From: Calditrichota bacterium | Lineage (GTDB): Bacteria; Calditrichota; Calditrichia; Calditrichales; Calditrichaceae | DNA length: 64,000 nucleotides | Assembly (NCBI GenBank): GCA_024278755.1 | Contig: JAJRSO010000037.1 | Span: 1-64,000 of the forward strand | Direction of reading: 5' to 3' | Shown: piece after piece, positions 54,843-64,000 of the stretch | Layout of the letters: every line of letters begins with the position of its first letter | Position numbering within the stretch: position 1 is the stretch's first letter | Position numbers and translations under genes: made by a program | The notes under the pieces: generated by a model | The model's database searches: none | What the model was told of the DNA's origin: nothing | The model's input: only the letters and a program-made list of their open reading frames with translations

Positions 54843-55415
54843 ATGTCCGACCCCATACGCAGCTTTCTCGCGATAGAACTGCCGAACTTCTTAAAATTCA
54901 AACTTGAAGAGTTTATTCGTTCTCTTCAGAAGAAAACCGGCAAAACGAAATGGGTAAAAGAATCAAATTTGCATTTAACCCTGAAATTTTTAGGCAATCA
55001 GCCCGCTGAGAAAATTAACGCCCTGATTCCGGCGCTTACTGGAGGGTATCCACCGCTTCCGCCCTTTCGCTTAACAACTACCAAGTTCGGCGCCTTTCCC
55101 TCGAAACAGCGTCCCCGTGTATTTTGGCTGGGAACCGCCGCTACGCCGCAAACAACTCTTTCTGATTTACGCAACCGGATAGAAAACAGTTTAGAACCGC
55201 TGGGATTTGAAAAAGAGACAAAACCTTTTCGACCGCACCTGACTCTGGGCCGTTCAAAAATTCCGGAAGATTTCAGTACGCTCTGGGAATATGTGGAAAC
55301 GCATCCTTTTCCGCCCTTCTCTTTTGAAGTTAACCACTTTGTGCTGATGCGCAGTATTTTAAAACCAGAGGGGGCAGAGTACAGAATCCTGCAAAAATTT
55401 TCGTTGCGGAAATAA
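54843..55415 (+). CDS. thpR: RNA 2',3'-cyclic 3'-phosphodiesterase
   Basis: The 190-residue protein has the two HxTL motifs of the 2H phosphoesterase superfamily: HLTLKFLGN (about residue 41) and HLTLGRSK (about 128), with GAFPSKQRPRVFWLG between them. It opens 2',3'-cyclic phosphates on RNA ends in vitro; the cellular role is unclear. It starts 1 bp after the cinA stop. Confidence 0.92.
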   Translation: MSDPIRSFLAIELPNFLKFKLEEFIRSLQKKTGKTKWVKESNLHLTLKFLGNQPAEKINALIPALTGGYPPLPPFRLTTTKFGAFPSKQRPRVFWLGTAATPQTTLSDLRNRIENSLEPLGFEKETKPFRPHLTLGRSKIPEDFSTLWEYVETHPFPPFSFEVNHFVLMRSILKPEGAEYRILQKFSLRK

Positions 55416-55472
55416 TTATTTTATTGTACATTCGTAACATACTTTACAACTCTTTTATGGGAGGCACAATTA

Positions 55473-56513
55473 ATGACAGAACGAGCAGACAAAGATAAAG
55501 CGGTTGAGGTTGCGGTATCGCAAATTGAACGAAATTTTGGCAAAGGCGCCATTATGCGTCTCGGTGATAAAGCCAAAGTAAAGGTAGACGTTATTCCCAC
55601 CGGTTCCATTTCTCTGGACGCGGCGTTGGGAATCGGCGGGATTCCCCGTGGCAGAATTATTGAAATATACGGGCCGGAATCCTCTGGTAAAACCACACTG
55701 GCGCTGCACGTAACCGCCGAAGCACAGAAGATGGGCGGGCTGGCCGCATTTGTGGACGCCGAGCATGCCCTGGATCCCACCTACGCAAAGAAGTTAGGCG
55801 TCGATACGGTAAACCTGCTGGTCAGTCAGCCGGATAACGGCGAACAGGCCCTGGAAATCGTCGAAACACTGGTACGCAGCGGGGCGTTGGATATTATTGT
55901 AATCGACTCGGTGGCCGCCTTAGTGCCCAAAGCGGAAATCGAAGGAGAGATGGGCGATTCACATATGGGTTTGCAGGCCAGGCTTATGTCTCAGGCCTTG
56001 CGCAAACTGACCGGGACCGTTAGTAAATCCAATACCAGCGTTCTTTTTATCAACCAGATTCGGGAAAAAATCGGCATCATGTTCGGTAACCCCGAGACCA
56101 CCACCGGCGGTCGCGCTTTAAAATTTTATACCTCTATTCGAATCGATATTCGCCGTATTGCTACGATTAAAGAAGCCGGAGAGATGGTGGGTAACCGTAC
56201 CCGGGCCAAGGTGGTCAAAAATAAAATGGCGCCGCCGTTTCGTGATGCGGAATTTGATATCATGTATTCGCTTGGTATTTCCAAGGAAGGCGATATCCTG
56301 GACAATGCGGTAAATTTTAATATTATTCAGAAATCGGGAACCTGGTTTTCCTATGGCGAAACCCGGCTGGGTCAGGGACGGGAAAATGTAAAACGCTTCT
56401 TAAAAGAGAACCCGGATATACTGGAAGAGGTTTCGGCAAAAGTACGTATTGCACTGGGGCTCGACGAAGATCCCGATTCCATTGAAGAAACTGAAGCGGA
56501 AGGAAACGAATAA
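55473..56513 (+). CDS. recA: Recombinase RecA
   Basis: The 346-residue protein is a typical full-length RecA: Walker [10 protein letters not shown] (about 67-75), Walker [19 protein letters not shown]1 and L2 loops ([38 protein letters not shown]), and an acidic C-terminal tail. It binds single-stranded DNA for homologous recombination and LexA cleavage. GGGAGG precedes the ATG. No LexA box is obvious in the 57-bp upstream gap; it may be read from the cinA operon. Confidence 0.97.
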   Translation: MTERADKDKAVEVAVSQIERNFGKGAIMRLGDKAKVKVDVIPTGSISLDAALGIGGIPRGRIIEIYGPESSGKTTLALHVTAEAQKMGGLAAFVDAEHALDPTYAKKLGVDTVNLLVSQPDNGEQALEIVETLVRSGALDIIVIDSVAALVPKAEIEGEMGDSHMGLQARLMSQALRKLTGTVSKSNTSVLFINQIREKIGIMFGNPETTTGGRALKFYTSIRIDIRRIATIKEAGEMVGNRTRAKVVKNKMAPPFRDAEFDIMYSLGISKEGDILDNAVNFNIIQKSGTWFSYGETRLGQGRENVKRFLKENPDILEEVSAKVRIALGLDEDPDSIEETEAEGNE

Positions 56514-56544
56514 ACCAACTAAATTATTATCGGGATTTTTTATA

Positions 56545-56604
56545 AAAGCACCATGAAGAAAATGAAGCTTCGAAGTTTTACATATTTTTTTCATGGTGTT
56601 TTAT
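56545..56604 (+). terminator. Probable terminator after recA
   Basis: CACCATGAA (56549-56557) pairs with TTCATGGTG (56590-56598), followed by TTTTAT; an inner GAAGCTTC palindrome lies in the long loop. It lies 36 bp after the stop. Confidence 0.5.
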
Positions 56605-56872
56605 CAGAGCGGTACTAAATAATCAAGATATTTACTTACTTTTAAATAAACATACACATATAAATTATCCCCCCCTTAAAGCAAGGTGTTACAAAAAAAA
56701 TCTTAACCGCGAATGTGCGAAAGAACGCAAATAAATTAGAACAAACGATACAATAAATTTATTTAGTGAACATCCGTGTTCATCCGCAGCTAAAAGAAAC
56801 AGAACATCCTGTGTAAGGATTAGAACGGATATGGTGTTTTATGTTAAAATCAGCTACTCTTTCTGTATTTTT
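56605..56872. repeat. Spacer with degenerate repeats
   Basis: No gene seen. CCGCGAATGTGCGAAAGAACGC at 56707-56728 and ATCCGTGTTCATCCG near 56772-56786 belong to the window's 9-bp-period family of CGCGAAN-type spacers. Next to it is the end of the hybrid kinase gene. Confidence 0.45.
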
Positions 56873-58825
56873 TTAATTTAAGATAGACCTGATTTTTTCC
56901 AAGAAATCACGGTGTGTAAACGGTTTTTGAATGATATGAATCCGTTCATCTAAAATTCCGTGCTGCCCTATTACATCTTCCGTATAACCGGAAATATAGA
57001 GGTATTTTAAATCCGGTTTATACTGCATAATCTTATCAACCAGATCTTTCCCACTCAAACCAGGCATAATGACATCAGTAATAAGTAAATCAATTTTATC
57101 CATTTCATTCTTTATCCTATTCAGCGCTTCAGTTCCGTTGGATGTGAGAATAACATTATAGCCATATTTATTTAATACGACGCCAACGTATTCACGAACG
57201 GCTTCCTCATCCTCAGCGACCAGAATGGTCTCTCTGCCGGAAAGCTTTTTTAGTTCGCTCTTTATTTCAATAGCGTCCGAAGCATCTCCCTCAACGGTAT
57301 TAAAGTACACACAAAAAACCGTTCCCTTTCCTTTTTTACTCCTCACATAAATAGAGGCGTCGCTTTGTTTAACGATTCCGTAAACCGTAGAGAGTCCTAA
57401 ACCGGTACCTTTTCCTTTCGCCTTTGTTGTAAAAAAAGGCTCAAAAATATGATTTAATATTTTTTTATCGATACCCGTTCCCGTATCGCGAATAGTAAGC
57501 AATACTTTTCGACCGGGAGATAAACCATTGGGCCTTTGTTTTAAAGAGTCTTCTGCTTCGATATTTTGTGTTTCAATTCGAATTTCTCCACCTTTAGGCA
57601 TAGCGTCTCTCGCATTAACCACCAGATTCATAATCACCTGCTCCAATTGCCCGGGGTCTGCTTTTATTTTAAATATATCCGACTCATACTGAAAAAGGAG
57701 TTTTATATTTTCACCAATCAAACGGCGCAGCATTTTTTCCAGCTCTTTTATAAGCTGATTTAAATCCAGCACAACCGGCTGCAGAATCTGTTTTCGACTA
57801 AAAGCCAATAACTGCCGTGTTAAACTTTCTGCTCTTTTACCTGCTTTGATTATTTGTTGCATACGTTCAAAGGACTTACTGTTGTTTTTCATATTCAATA
57901 AAATCAGTTCGCTATATCCATTAATAATTGTCAACAGATTATTAAAATCATGGGCAACCCCACCGGCAAGGTGGCCAACCGCTTCCATCTTTTGGGATTG
58001 AACCAATTGTTCCTGAAGATTTTTTTGTTTCTCTATTAATTTTCTTTTTTTAAGCAGCTCCTTGCTCAATTCTTCGTTTGTTTCACTTAATTGAATCGTT
58101 CGTTCCATTACTAACCGTTCAAGCTGTTTTTTTGACAGTTCTACTTTTTCTTTTTCAATTTCAAGCAGTTTTGCCAGATAAAAATCTCTGCGTAATGAGT
58201 ATTCGATAAAATAAGCGGCAATCATTGAAAGGATATTGGCTGCGACAAAGAAGAAACTATTAGAAATCAGAACCGTAGCCGGAAATTTTTTTAAAAAAAC
58301 GGCAAATATTTCGAAGAGAATAACAATTCCCCAGTTGGTTCCCACAGCCCAGGTGTAGCGTAGTCCGCTAAAGGTGTATATATAAATAAAAACCAGAATT
58401 AAACCGGCATAATACGAATAAGATACCGGCGGACCTGCCAGAACGACCATGGCAATGATACCTATTCCGGCAACCAGGTTGTTTAACATAATAATAATCT
58501 GACTAACGTTTTTAAACAACTTCGAATAGGTAAATAGAAGGCTTATAGTACCAAAAGGAATTACAAGTCCAAAACGTATAAACCAAAACGTGTATTTTAA
58601 ATCCCCCAATAGAAACGCATCCAATATTCCAAACAGAGCGTACAAAATAGCGCCGATAATAATGGCCGCACGCATTTGTAAAAGCTTTTCGCGAATATAG
58701 AATGCAATAAATTCTTTTTCTAATGGTTTGTTAACACCGCTAAAAGAAAGTGTCCAGGGATTTAGTTTTAACTCTTTCAGACCAAACAAAATGGCCGGAA
58801 AGATATTTCTGTGATTTAAGTTCAA
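56873..58825 (-). CDS. Hybrid histidine kinase (6-TM sensor, HisKA, HATPase, receiver)
   Basis: The 650-residue protein has six membrane helices (about 50-205) without a large periplasmic loop, a coiled coil (about 212-280), a HisKA domain with His292 in [16 protein letters not shown], the ATPase N box [12 protein letters not shown]1 RDTGTGID, F box FEPFFTTK and G2 [11 protein letters not shown], and a C-terminal receiver with Asp584 in LITDVIMPG and Lys in [10 protein letters not shown]. It is a complete hybrid kinase probably feeding a phosphorelay. No partner gene is adjacent. The input signal, through membrane-embedded helices, is unknown. Confidence 0.9.
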   Translation of the reverse strand: MNLNHRNIFPAILFGLKELKLNPWTLSFSGVNKPLEKEFIAFYIREKLLQMRAAIIIGAILYALFGILDAFLLGDLKYTFWFIRFGLVIPFGTISLLFTYSKLFKNVSQIIIMLNNLVAGIGIIAMVVLAGPPVSYSYYAGLILVFIYIYTFSGLRYTWAVGTNWGIVILFEIFAVFLKKFPATVLISNSFFFVAANILSMIAAYFIEYSLRRDFYLAKLLEIEKEKVELSKKQLERLVMERTIQLSETNEELSKELLKKRKLIEKQKNLQEQLVQSQKMEAVGHLAGGVAHDFNNLLTIINGYSELILLNMKNNSKSFERMQQIIKAGKRAESLTRQLLAFSRKQILQPVVLDLNQLIKELEKMLRRLIGENIKLLFQYESDIFKIKADPGQLEQVIMNLVVNARDAMPKGGEIRIETQNIEAEDSLKQRPNGLSPGRKVLLTIRDTGTGIDKKILNHIFEPFFTTKAKGKGTGLGLSTVYGIVKQSDASIYVRSKKGKGTVFCVYFNTVEGDASDAIEIKSELKKLSGRETILVAEDEEAVREYVGVVLNKYGYNVILTSNGTEALNRIKNEMDKIDLLITDVIMPGLSGKDLVDKIMQYKPDLKYLYISGYTEDVIGQHGILDERIHIIQKPFTHRDFLEKIRSILN

Positions 58826-58950
58826 AAAATTCCTCTTACGAATATTCTGCAGCCACTTAGCGCCCCGATTTGCTTTTACTTTTACAAATACAGTATTCGT
58901 GTAAAAATAGATATAACTTAGAAAAATTCAGCAAATGTCCGGAAGTCCAA

Positions 58951-58988
58951 CAAAAAAAAGGCCATTCCTTTGTAATGGGAACGGCCTT
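58951..58988 (-). terminator. Terminator of the lipoprotein gene
   Basis: On the minus strand AAGGCCGTTCC and GGAATGGCCTT form an 11-bp stem (one G-U), followed by TTTTTT. It lies about 23 bp after the stop of the lipoprotein gene at 59012. Confidence 0.8.
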
Positions 58989-59011
58989 AAGTTTACAACT
59001 GTTTCAAATAA

Positions 59012-60430
59012 CTAAAAATATAGATTAATTGTTTTCATGCTGGTACCGTCAGAGATTTCGGCTTTACCGGAACCATCAAACGTTACCTGATATTCTGTTC
59101 CGTTGTAGGTTATTGTCCCTTCGCCGCCTGCTTCGCCTGTAAAATTATAGTCGGCGGTGATAATCGGTTCATCTCCGTTATCATAGGAATCTTCATTTGT
59201 ATATACATCGTAGTGCATGTGACTGCTTCCGTCAATGTAATATTCGGCATTTACGATGATGTAGTAACCATCCCAGGTTGTCCATACGCCGCTCATTGTA
59301 GAAATGCCATCAACCGATTCCGTTACCGTAATCGTTCCATGGGCTCCATTGCGTTTTTGCGCCGTAATGGTGGTAACCGTACCGCTTTCTGTTTCTTCTA
59401 CGGTAATGGTTGAATTGGAGGAATCGATCTCACCGGTGCTAAAAAAGATTTTCTGAGCAAAGTTAACCGTTAAAATCTCATTTAAGAATGACATTGAAGC
59501 GGCTTTTTCAATCTTATCCAGATAATAACCGTTCGGAAAATCAATCAGCGCGGTATAGCTGCCAACGCCGTCGTCAAATACCTGATTAAACGTACCGGTT
59601 ACAACAGTGCCGTCCCGGCGTGTTTTTGTAAATGTACCGGTATGATCGGTATTAAATGTAAACGCTGCCGAAGAACTGCTTCCGTCACTATAATGGAATT
59701 CGTTCGTAACGGTGCCGGAGCCATTAGCATGCATCGAAGCCGTCATCCTTTTCCAGGACAATTCCCGGCCCGGGCGATAATGGGTTTCGGTTGAGGCGGT
59801 AATGGCGCCAGGTTCACCGTCATTATATTCCGAAAGACTGATTTCCGATTCAATTTTTTCGATAAAGAAGGAGTCTTTAAACAATTGCAATTCATAAAGA
59901 CTCTCGGCATTCCCACTGCCGGTACCGTAAGGAACACCCATATCAATTACGATTTCCATGGAATCGTATGTCATATTTTGAAAATCAGGAAAATTATATG
60001 CTACCGAAACCCATCGGGCTTTGCCTGTAAAGAAATCATAATACATTCCCCAACGTACAATTTTACCACTATCCAGCGTATCAGCGCCTCCGAAAAGCGC
60101 AGAATCTCCCGCTGTTTTAGCGAGCGCAGAAACATTGAGCTGTTTCTGTTTCAGAGTTTTTGCTGCATTTAAGGCACGTTCCTTTAATGTTTTTAAAGTA
60201 GTTTTCCCTTCTAAACCGACATTTGTACCAACATCCATCGGGTCGGAATTAATACCTTCGATTTCATCGCTTGTACTGGCGATATCGTTAATCTGAAAGC
60301 CGAAAGCGGCCTGTTCCGCAACCACATCTTCCACATCCAGGGAACCGCCGTCCTCGGTTGTGGAGTTCTGACAATTAAATAAAAATAAAGCTGAAAATAA
60401 AAACACTACTGCCAATGAATAAATACGCAT
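59012..60430 (-). CDS. Secreted lipoprotein of unknown function
   Basis: The 472-residue protein has a signal peptide with lipobox-like LFNC (Cys20), then an acidic Asp/Glu/Thr-rich region. After that comes a long beta-rich part with repeated Gly-Thr-x-Thr strand turns, such as GTVTNEFHYSDGSS, HTGTFTKTRRDGTVVTG and TGEAGGEGTITYNGTEYQVT. No catalytic motif recognised; the repeats suggest a beta-solenoid or fibre-like surface protein. Likely outer-membrane anchored. Monocistronic with its own terminator. Confidence 0.75.
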   Translation of the reverse strand: MRIYSLAVVFLFSALFLFNCQNSTTEDGGSLDVEDVVAEQAAFGFQINDIASTSDEIEGINSDPMDVGTNVGLEGKTTLKTLKERALNAAKTLKQKQLNVSALAKTAGDSALFGGADTLDSGKIVRWGMYYDFFTGKARWVSVAYNFPDFQNMTYDSMEIVIDMGVPYGTGSGNAESLYELQLFKDSFFIEKIESEISLSEYNDGEPGAITASTETHYRPGRELSWKRMTASMHANGSGTVTNEFHYSDGSSSSAAFTFNTDHTGTFTKTRRDGTVVTGTFNQVFDDGVGSYTALIDFPNGYYLDKIEKAASMSFLNEILTVNFAQKIFFSTGEIDSSNSTITVEETESGTVTTITAQKRNGAHGTITVTESVDGISTMSGVWTTWDGYYIIVNAEYYIDGSSHMHYDVYTNEDSYDNGDEPIITADYNFTGEAGGEGTITYNGTEYQVTFDGSGKAEISDGTSMKTINLYF

Positions 60431-60669
60431 CTGTTTCTCCTTATATATTATGTTTAATTACGTTCGGTTATAGGTTTGATTCCTTGAGTAATTTTTAATT
60501 TTCTGTTAATTACTTTGGCACATTAAACAATAGTATTACATCTGTCTGTGACCATCGGCAACTTTTTATAATTGGCGTTTTGGAAATAATAAACTCAATA
60601 TATCTTGCTTTTAAAAAACAGGACTTCTAAATTGAGGCGTTTAAATGTATCTAAAATTTGGGGAAAGAG

Positions 60670-61869
60670 ATGAGCAAGTTTGATTTAAAAAAGGCCCATT
60701 TTGCAACGCTTTGCATACATGGTTCAGGTGGCGTAGACCAATCGACCGGCGCATTGAGCATACCTATATATCAGAGTTCTACGTTTGCTTTTAAAAATGC
60801 CAAACACGGCGCCGATATTTTTTCCGGTGAACAAGAGGGCTATGTTTATACGCGAATCGGTAATCCCACACAATCTGCTTTTGAAAAAGAAATGGCCTTT
60901 CTCGAAGGCGGCGAAGCGGCGCTTGCCTTTGGTTCCGGCATGGCGGCTATCAGCAGTACTATTTTCTCCCTGTGTCGAAGCGGTGACAATTTCGTTTCGT
61001 CCAATACGCTTTACGGCGGAACGCACAGCCTGTTTGTGGACACGCTTCCGCGCCTGGAAATTGAAGCGCGCGAAGTGGATACCACCAACCTTAGCGAAAT
61101 CGAAGAGGCCATCGACGAGAAAACACGCTGCCTATATATTGAAACTCCTGCAAATCCGACGCTGATGATAAGCGATTTGGCGGCCTGCGCTAAAATAGCC
61201 CGCAAACATAAAATACCGTTAATTGTGGACAATACATTTTCAACTCCGTATTTCCAGCGGCCACTCGAACTCGGGGCCGATATTGTTATACATTCCGCTA
61301 CAAAATATATTGGCGGCCATGGCGATACCGTGGCCGGAGTTGCCATTGGCGGCAAAGAATTTATTGATGATTTGCGCGGAAATTTTTTACGTGATCTGGG
61401 TGGTATCATTTCCCCTCTTAATGCCTGGCTGCTCGTCCGCGGACTAAAAACGCTTCCTGTCCGTATGGAACAACACCAGCGAAATGCCTTAAAGATTGCT
61501 AAGTTTCTGCAATTCCATCCCAAAGTCGATTATGTCTGGTATCCGGGCCTGGCTTCCCATCCGCAGCACGAAATCGGCAAACAACAGATGTCGGGTTATG
61601 GTGGAATGGTCAGTTTCGAAATAAAAGGCGGACGCAAAGCAGGTGAAAAGCTGATGAATTCCATTAAAATCTTCACTCTTGCGGTTAGTCTGGGCGACGT
61701 CGATTCCCTCATCGAACATCCTGCCTCTATGACGCACTCGACCTATTCTTCGGAAGAACTGGTAAAAGTAGGGATAACAGACGGCCTTGTTCGTCTTTCC
61801 GTAGGGCTGGAAGACGTTCATGATTTGATTGACGATTTAAGCCAGGCTTTAAAAGCAATTAAAATATAA
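60670..61869 (+). CDS. Trans-sulfuration family PLP enzyme (methionine gamma-lyase / cystathionine type)
   Basis: The start at 60670 (MSKFDLKKAHF) is the first ATG; a TTG at 60658 would add four residues. The 399-residue enzyme shows the Cys/Met metabolism PLP fold: YTRIGNPT, AFGSGMAAIS, NTLYGGTHSLF, VDNTFSTPY, Schiff-base Lys in SATKYIGGHGD, and SVGLEDVHDLIDDL at the end. Methionine gamma-lyases have Cys in the NxLYGxT region where Gly stands here, so cystathionine gamma-synthase, gamma-lyase or O-acetylhomoserine sulfhydrylase are equally open. It may feed sulfide metabolism elsewhere in the window. The UXS gene follows by 9 bp. Confidence 0.85.
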   Translation: MSKFDLKKAHFATLCIHGSGGVDQSTGALSIPIYQSSTFAFKNAKHGADIFSGEQEGYVYTRIGNPTQSAFEKEMAFLEGGEAALAFGSGMAAISSTIFSLCRSGDNFVSSNTLYGGTHSLFVDTLPRLEIEAREVDTTNLSEIEEAIDEKTRCLYIETPANPTLMISDLAACAKIARKHKIPLIVDNTFSTPYFQRPLELGADIVIHSATKYIGGHGDTVAGVAIGGKEFIDDLRGNFLRDLGGIISPLNAWLLVRGLKTLPVRMEQHQRNALKIAKFLQFHPKVDYVWYPGLASHPQHEIGKQQMSGYGGMVSFEIKGGRKAGEKLMNSIKIFTLAVSLGDVDSLIEHPASMTHSTYSSEELVKVGITDGLVRLSVGLEDVHDLIDDLSQALKAIKI

Positions 61870-61878
61870 GGAACAGAT

Positions 61879-62817
61879 ATGCGTACACTGGTAACAGGCG
61901 GAGCCGGATTTATTGGATCGCATCTTTGCGATCGTTTAATTGAACGGGGGGACGATGTTATTTGTCTCGATAATTTTTTTACGGGCAGCAAACAAAATGT
62001 TAAACACCTTTTCAACCATCCTGCGTTCGAACTAATACGACATGATATTACAGAGTCCATCCTCTTGGAAGTGGACCAAATCTACCATTTTGCCTGCCCG
62101 GCCTCTCCGGTTCATTATCAGTACAATCCCGTTAAAACCACTAAAACCAGTGTAATGGGAACCATCAATATGCTTGGTATGGCCAAACGGGTACACGCCA
62201 GAATGCTATTGGCCAGCACTTCGGAAGTGTATGGCGATCCTAATGTACATCCGCAAACCGAAGATTACTGGGGCCATGTAAATCCCATCGGAATTCGCAG
62301 TTGTTATGACGAAGGCAAGCGCGTCGCCGAAACCCTAATGATGGATTATTACCGTCAAAGTCAGGTGGATATAAAAATCATCCGTATCTTCAACACTTAC
62401 GGCCCGCGCATGGCCGTTAATGATGGACGTGTGGTTACTAATTTTATCGTTCAGGCTCTGCGGAATGAAGATATCACTATTTTTGGCGATGGCAGCCAGA
62501 CCCGCTCCTTCCAATATATTGATGATTTACTCAGCGGCGTTATTAAAATGATGCATACCAAAAACTTTATCGGCCCCGTAAATATCGGAAACCCTAATGA
62601 GTTTACTATATTAGAACTGGCCGAAACGATTATCAAGCTAACCGCCTCAAAATCCAGAATCATTCATCTCCCGTTGCCTCAGGACGATCCCACGCAGCGT
62701 CAGCCGGATATATCACTGGCAAAAGAAAAGCTGGGCTGGAATCCGACAATCCTTTTGGAAGAGGGGCTCAAGAAAACCATCCGCTATTTTGAAGACAAAC
62801 TTTCTAACGGAGCATAA
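61879..62817 (+). CDS. UDP-glucuronate decarboxylase-like NAD-dependent epimerase
   Basis: The 312-residue SDR enzyme has [15 protein letters not shown], the [17 protein letters not shown] segment typical of UDP-xylose synthases, a STSEVYGDP block, catalytic Tyr-x3-Lys in [11 protein letters not shown], and [15 protein letters not shown]. It would convert UDP-glucuronate to UDP-xylose in the cytoplasm, for cell-surface polysaccharide. No other sugar gene is in the window, so the end product is unknown. Confidence 0.9.
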   Translation: MRTLVTGGAGFIGSHLCDRLIERGDDVICLDNFFTGSKQNVKHLFNHPAFELIRHDITESILLEVDQIYHFACPASPVHYQYNPVKTTKTSVMGTINMLGMAKRVHARMLLASTSEVYGDPNVHPQTEDYWGHVNPIGIRSCYDEGKRVAETLMMDYYRQSQVDIKIIRIFNTYGPRMAVNDGRVVTNFIVQALRNEDITIFGDGSQTRSFQYIDDLLSGVIKMMHTKNFIGPVNIGNPNEFTILELAETIIKLTASKSRIIHLPLPQDDPTQRQPDISLAKEKLGWNPTILLEEGLKKTIRYFEDKLSNGA

Positions 62818-62970
62818 TTTTTTTATTGGTTTTGCAGGATAAAAAGATTTTTACACCTTCTTTTTAATCCCGATGATTCCTGTTCCCTCTTGTGCTCATC
62901 CGTATAAATATTTTTGAAAACCCTGCCCGATTTTATTAACTTCTTTTCTTGTCAACAATAGGAGAAACGT

Positions 62971-63723
62971 ATGTCCGGTCATTCCAAATGGCATTCCATT
63001 AAACATAAAAAAGCCAAGGTCGATGCGGCACGGGGTAAAATATTTACTAAAATTATTAAAGAGCTTACGGTAGCAGCCCGCATGGGCGGCGGAGACCCGG
63101 AAGCCAATCCCCGTTTACGGACGGCCCTAAGCGCAGCAAAAAGCGCTAATATGCCCAATAAAAACATCGAAAATGCGGTTAAAAAAGGTACCGGCGAACT
63201 GCCCGGCGTGGTTTATGAAGACGTCACTTACGAAGGATATGGTCCGGGTGGTGTGGCTGTTTTTATCGAAGCGCTTACCGACAACAAGGTGCGAACAGTC
63301 GCAGAAATCCGACACACCTTTAGCAAATACGGCGGCAATATGGGTGAAAACGGCAGCGTCAGCTGGATGTTCGAACGCAAAGGTCTGATTACCGTTCCGA
63401 CGGAACAGTACACCGAAGATGAACTCTTGGAAATTGCTCTGGAATGCGGCGCCGAAGATATGGCCAACGCCGGTGAAGTGTACGAAATAACAACCGCCTA
63501 CGAAGATTTTCAGAGTGTGCGTCAGGCGATGGAAGATAAAAATATTGTTATGGAAAGCGCCGAACTAACTATGATTCCAAAAAACACTATTAAGTTAGAA
63601 GGCAAACAGGCGGAACAACTAATGCGCCTGATAGGAATTTTTGACGATCATGACGATGTACAGAACGTGTACGCCAATTTTGATATCGCCGATGAGGAGA
63701 TGGATCGGATCTTTTCGGAATAA
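62971..63723 (+). CDS. yebC: YebC/PmpR family protein
   Basis: The 250-residue protein has the clear YebC start MSGHSKWHSIKHKKAKVDAA, then GKIFTKIIKELTVAARMGGGD, GYGPGGVAVFIEALTDNKVRT, and an acidic C-terminal domain. YebC proteins were long described as transcription regulators; a role in relieving ribosome stalling at prolines has been shown for family members. Its TAA is directly followed by the ATG of ruvC, a common arrangement. Confidence 0.95.
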   Translation: MSGHSKWHSIKHKKAKVDAARGKIFTKIIKELTVAARMGGGDPEANPRLRTALSAAKSANMPNKNIENAVKKGTGELPGVVYEDVTYEGYGPGGVAVFIEALTDNKVRTVAEIRHTFSKYGGNMGENGSVSWMFERKGLITVPTEQYTEDELLEIALECGAEDMANAGEVYEITTAYEDFQSVRQAMEDKNIVMESAELTMIPKNTIKLEGKQAEQLMRLIGIFDDHDDVQNVYANFDIADEEMDRIFSE

Positions 63724-64000
63724 ATGGACAAGCAGCTCATTCTGGGAATCGACCCGGGTCTTCATATTACCGGATACGGTATTATCGAAATTGCCAACGG
63801 ACCGGCGCCGCGTTTGTTTACTTACGGCCATATCCGAACTAACTCAAAAAAGAGCCTGGCCGAAAGGCTTCGAAAAATTTATACCGGTCTGACTGAAGTC
63901 ATAGAAAATCACCAACCCGGAGTGGTATCCATCGAAAGTATTTTTTATGCGGATAACGTAAAAACCGCCATTGTGATGGGCCATGCCAGAGGCGCGGCAA
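63724..64000 (+). CDS. ruvC: Holliday junction resolvase RuvC (partial)
   Basis: The first 92 codons are visible, starting immediately after the yebC stop. LILGIDPGLHITGYGII holds the first catalytic Asp and SIESIFYADNVKTAI the catalytic Glu, with GHARGAA at the window edge. It cleaves Holliday junctions with RuvAB. The C-terminal part with the last two acidic residues lies outside. Confidence 0.93.
   Translation, partial: MDKQLILGIDPGLHITGYGIIEIANGPAPRLFTYGHIRTNSKKSLAERLRKIYTGLTEVIENHQPGVVSIESIFYADNVKTAIVMGHARGAA

Noticed and set aside
55421-55780. Minus-strand frames inside recA
   Set aside because: They are antisense to recA, whose motifs are complete.
60480-60669. SAM riboswitch before the trans-sulfuration gene
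   Set aside because: The leader lacks the conserved SAM-I core and stems; no riboswitch structure could be drawn.

Overview
The window looks like one contiguous stretch of a chromosome from a Gram-negative bacterium. The evidence is outer-membrane lipoproteins, a TolC/MFP/RND pump, a complete Na+-translocating NADH:quinone oxidoreductase operon, and a giant periplasmic-propeller sensor kinase of the type common in the FCB group. Base composition is moderate. Together with the fungal-like aconitase/homoaconitase and the sulfide/sulfur-relay genes, this suggests a member of or near Calditrichota or Bacteroidota. I infer that from gene style only; no rRNA marker is present.

Layout. (1) 1-8.7 kb: a nonsense-interrupted serine hydrolase, a subtilisin-like protease, then a five-gene minus-strand operon (small protein, membrane protein, alpha/beta hydrolase, two lipoproteins). 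A well-formed sigma-54 promoter lies before the operon, and it is divergent from a GAF/AAA+/Fis sigma-54 activator gene. (2) 8.7-10.1 kb: a structured small-ORF locus, a tRNA-Gly/Cys/Leu operon with a clear promoter and terminator, tmRNA, and a possible unclassified structured RNA ahead of tmRNA. (3) 10.1-18.4 kb: a receiver/PAS protein without an ATPase domain, a thioesterase, and a TetR-TolC-MFP-RND efflux locus. (4) 18.4-26.2 kb: an accessory-like region rich in broken or recoded genes and repeats. It holds a GIY-YIG gene inside a tandem REPIN-like array, a DUF3179 gene with an in-frame UGA at a CxxC position (candidate selenoprotein), two Cys-rich MerR regulators, and a sulfur operon (SQR, DUF1641, TusE/DsrC-like, DsrE-like with an A7 frameshift). 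(5) 26.5-36.4 kb: aconitase family, ICMT-like methyltransferase, propeller histidine kinase plus SpoIIE-type response regulator, thioredoxin-like plus thioredoxin reductase. (6) 36.4-46.4 kb: BI-1, two RND pumps (one with a large membrane insertion), MFP, and a MITE-like element. (7) 46.4-52.3 kb: nqrABCDEF. (8) 52.4-64 kb: pgsA-pgpA-cinA-thpR-recA, a hybrid kinase, a lipoprotein, a trans-sulfuration enzyme, a UDP-glucuronate decarboxylase, yebC and the start of ruvC.

How it fits together. NQR supplies sodium-motive respiration, and the SQR/DsrE/DsrC/DUF3179 block points to sulfide or persulfide handling under two Cys-rich MerR regulators. The most noteworthy items are the candidate Sec-containing DUF3179, the REPIN-like array around a GIY-YIG nuclease, the sigma-54 regulon at 3.5-8.7 kb, and a 9-bp-periodic degenerate repeat in several spacers. 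Six minus-strand genes carry a single in-frame stop or frameshift, five of them at 18-26 kb. That clustering is interesting, but it also weakens any single recoding claim.
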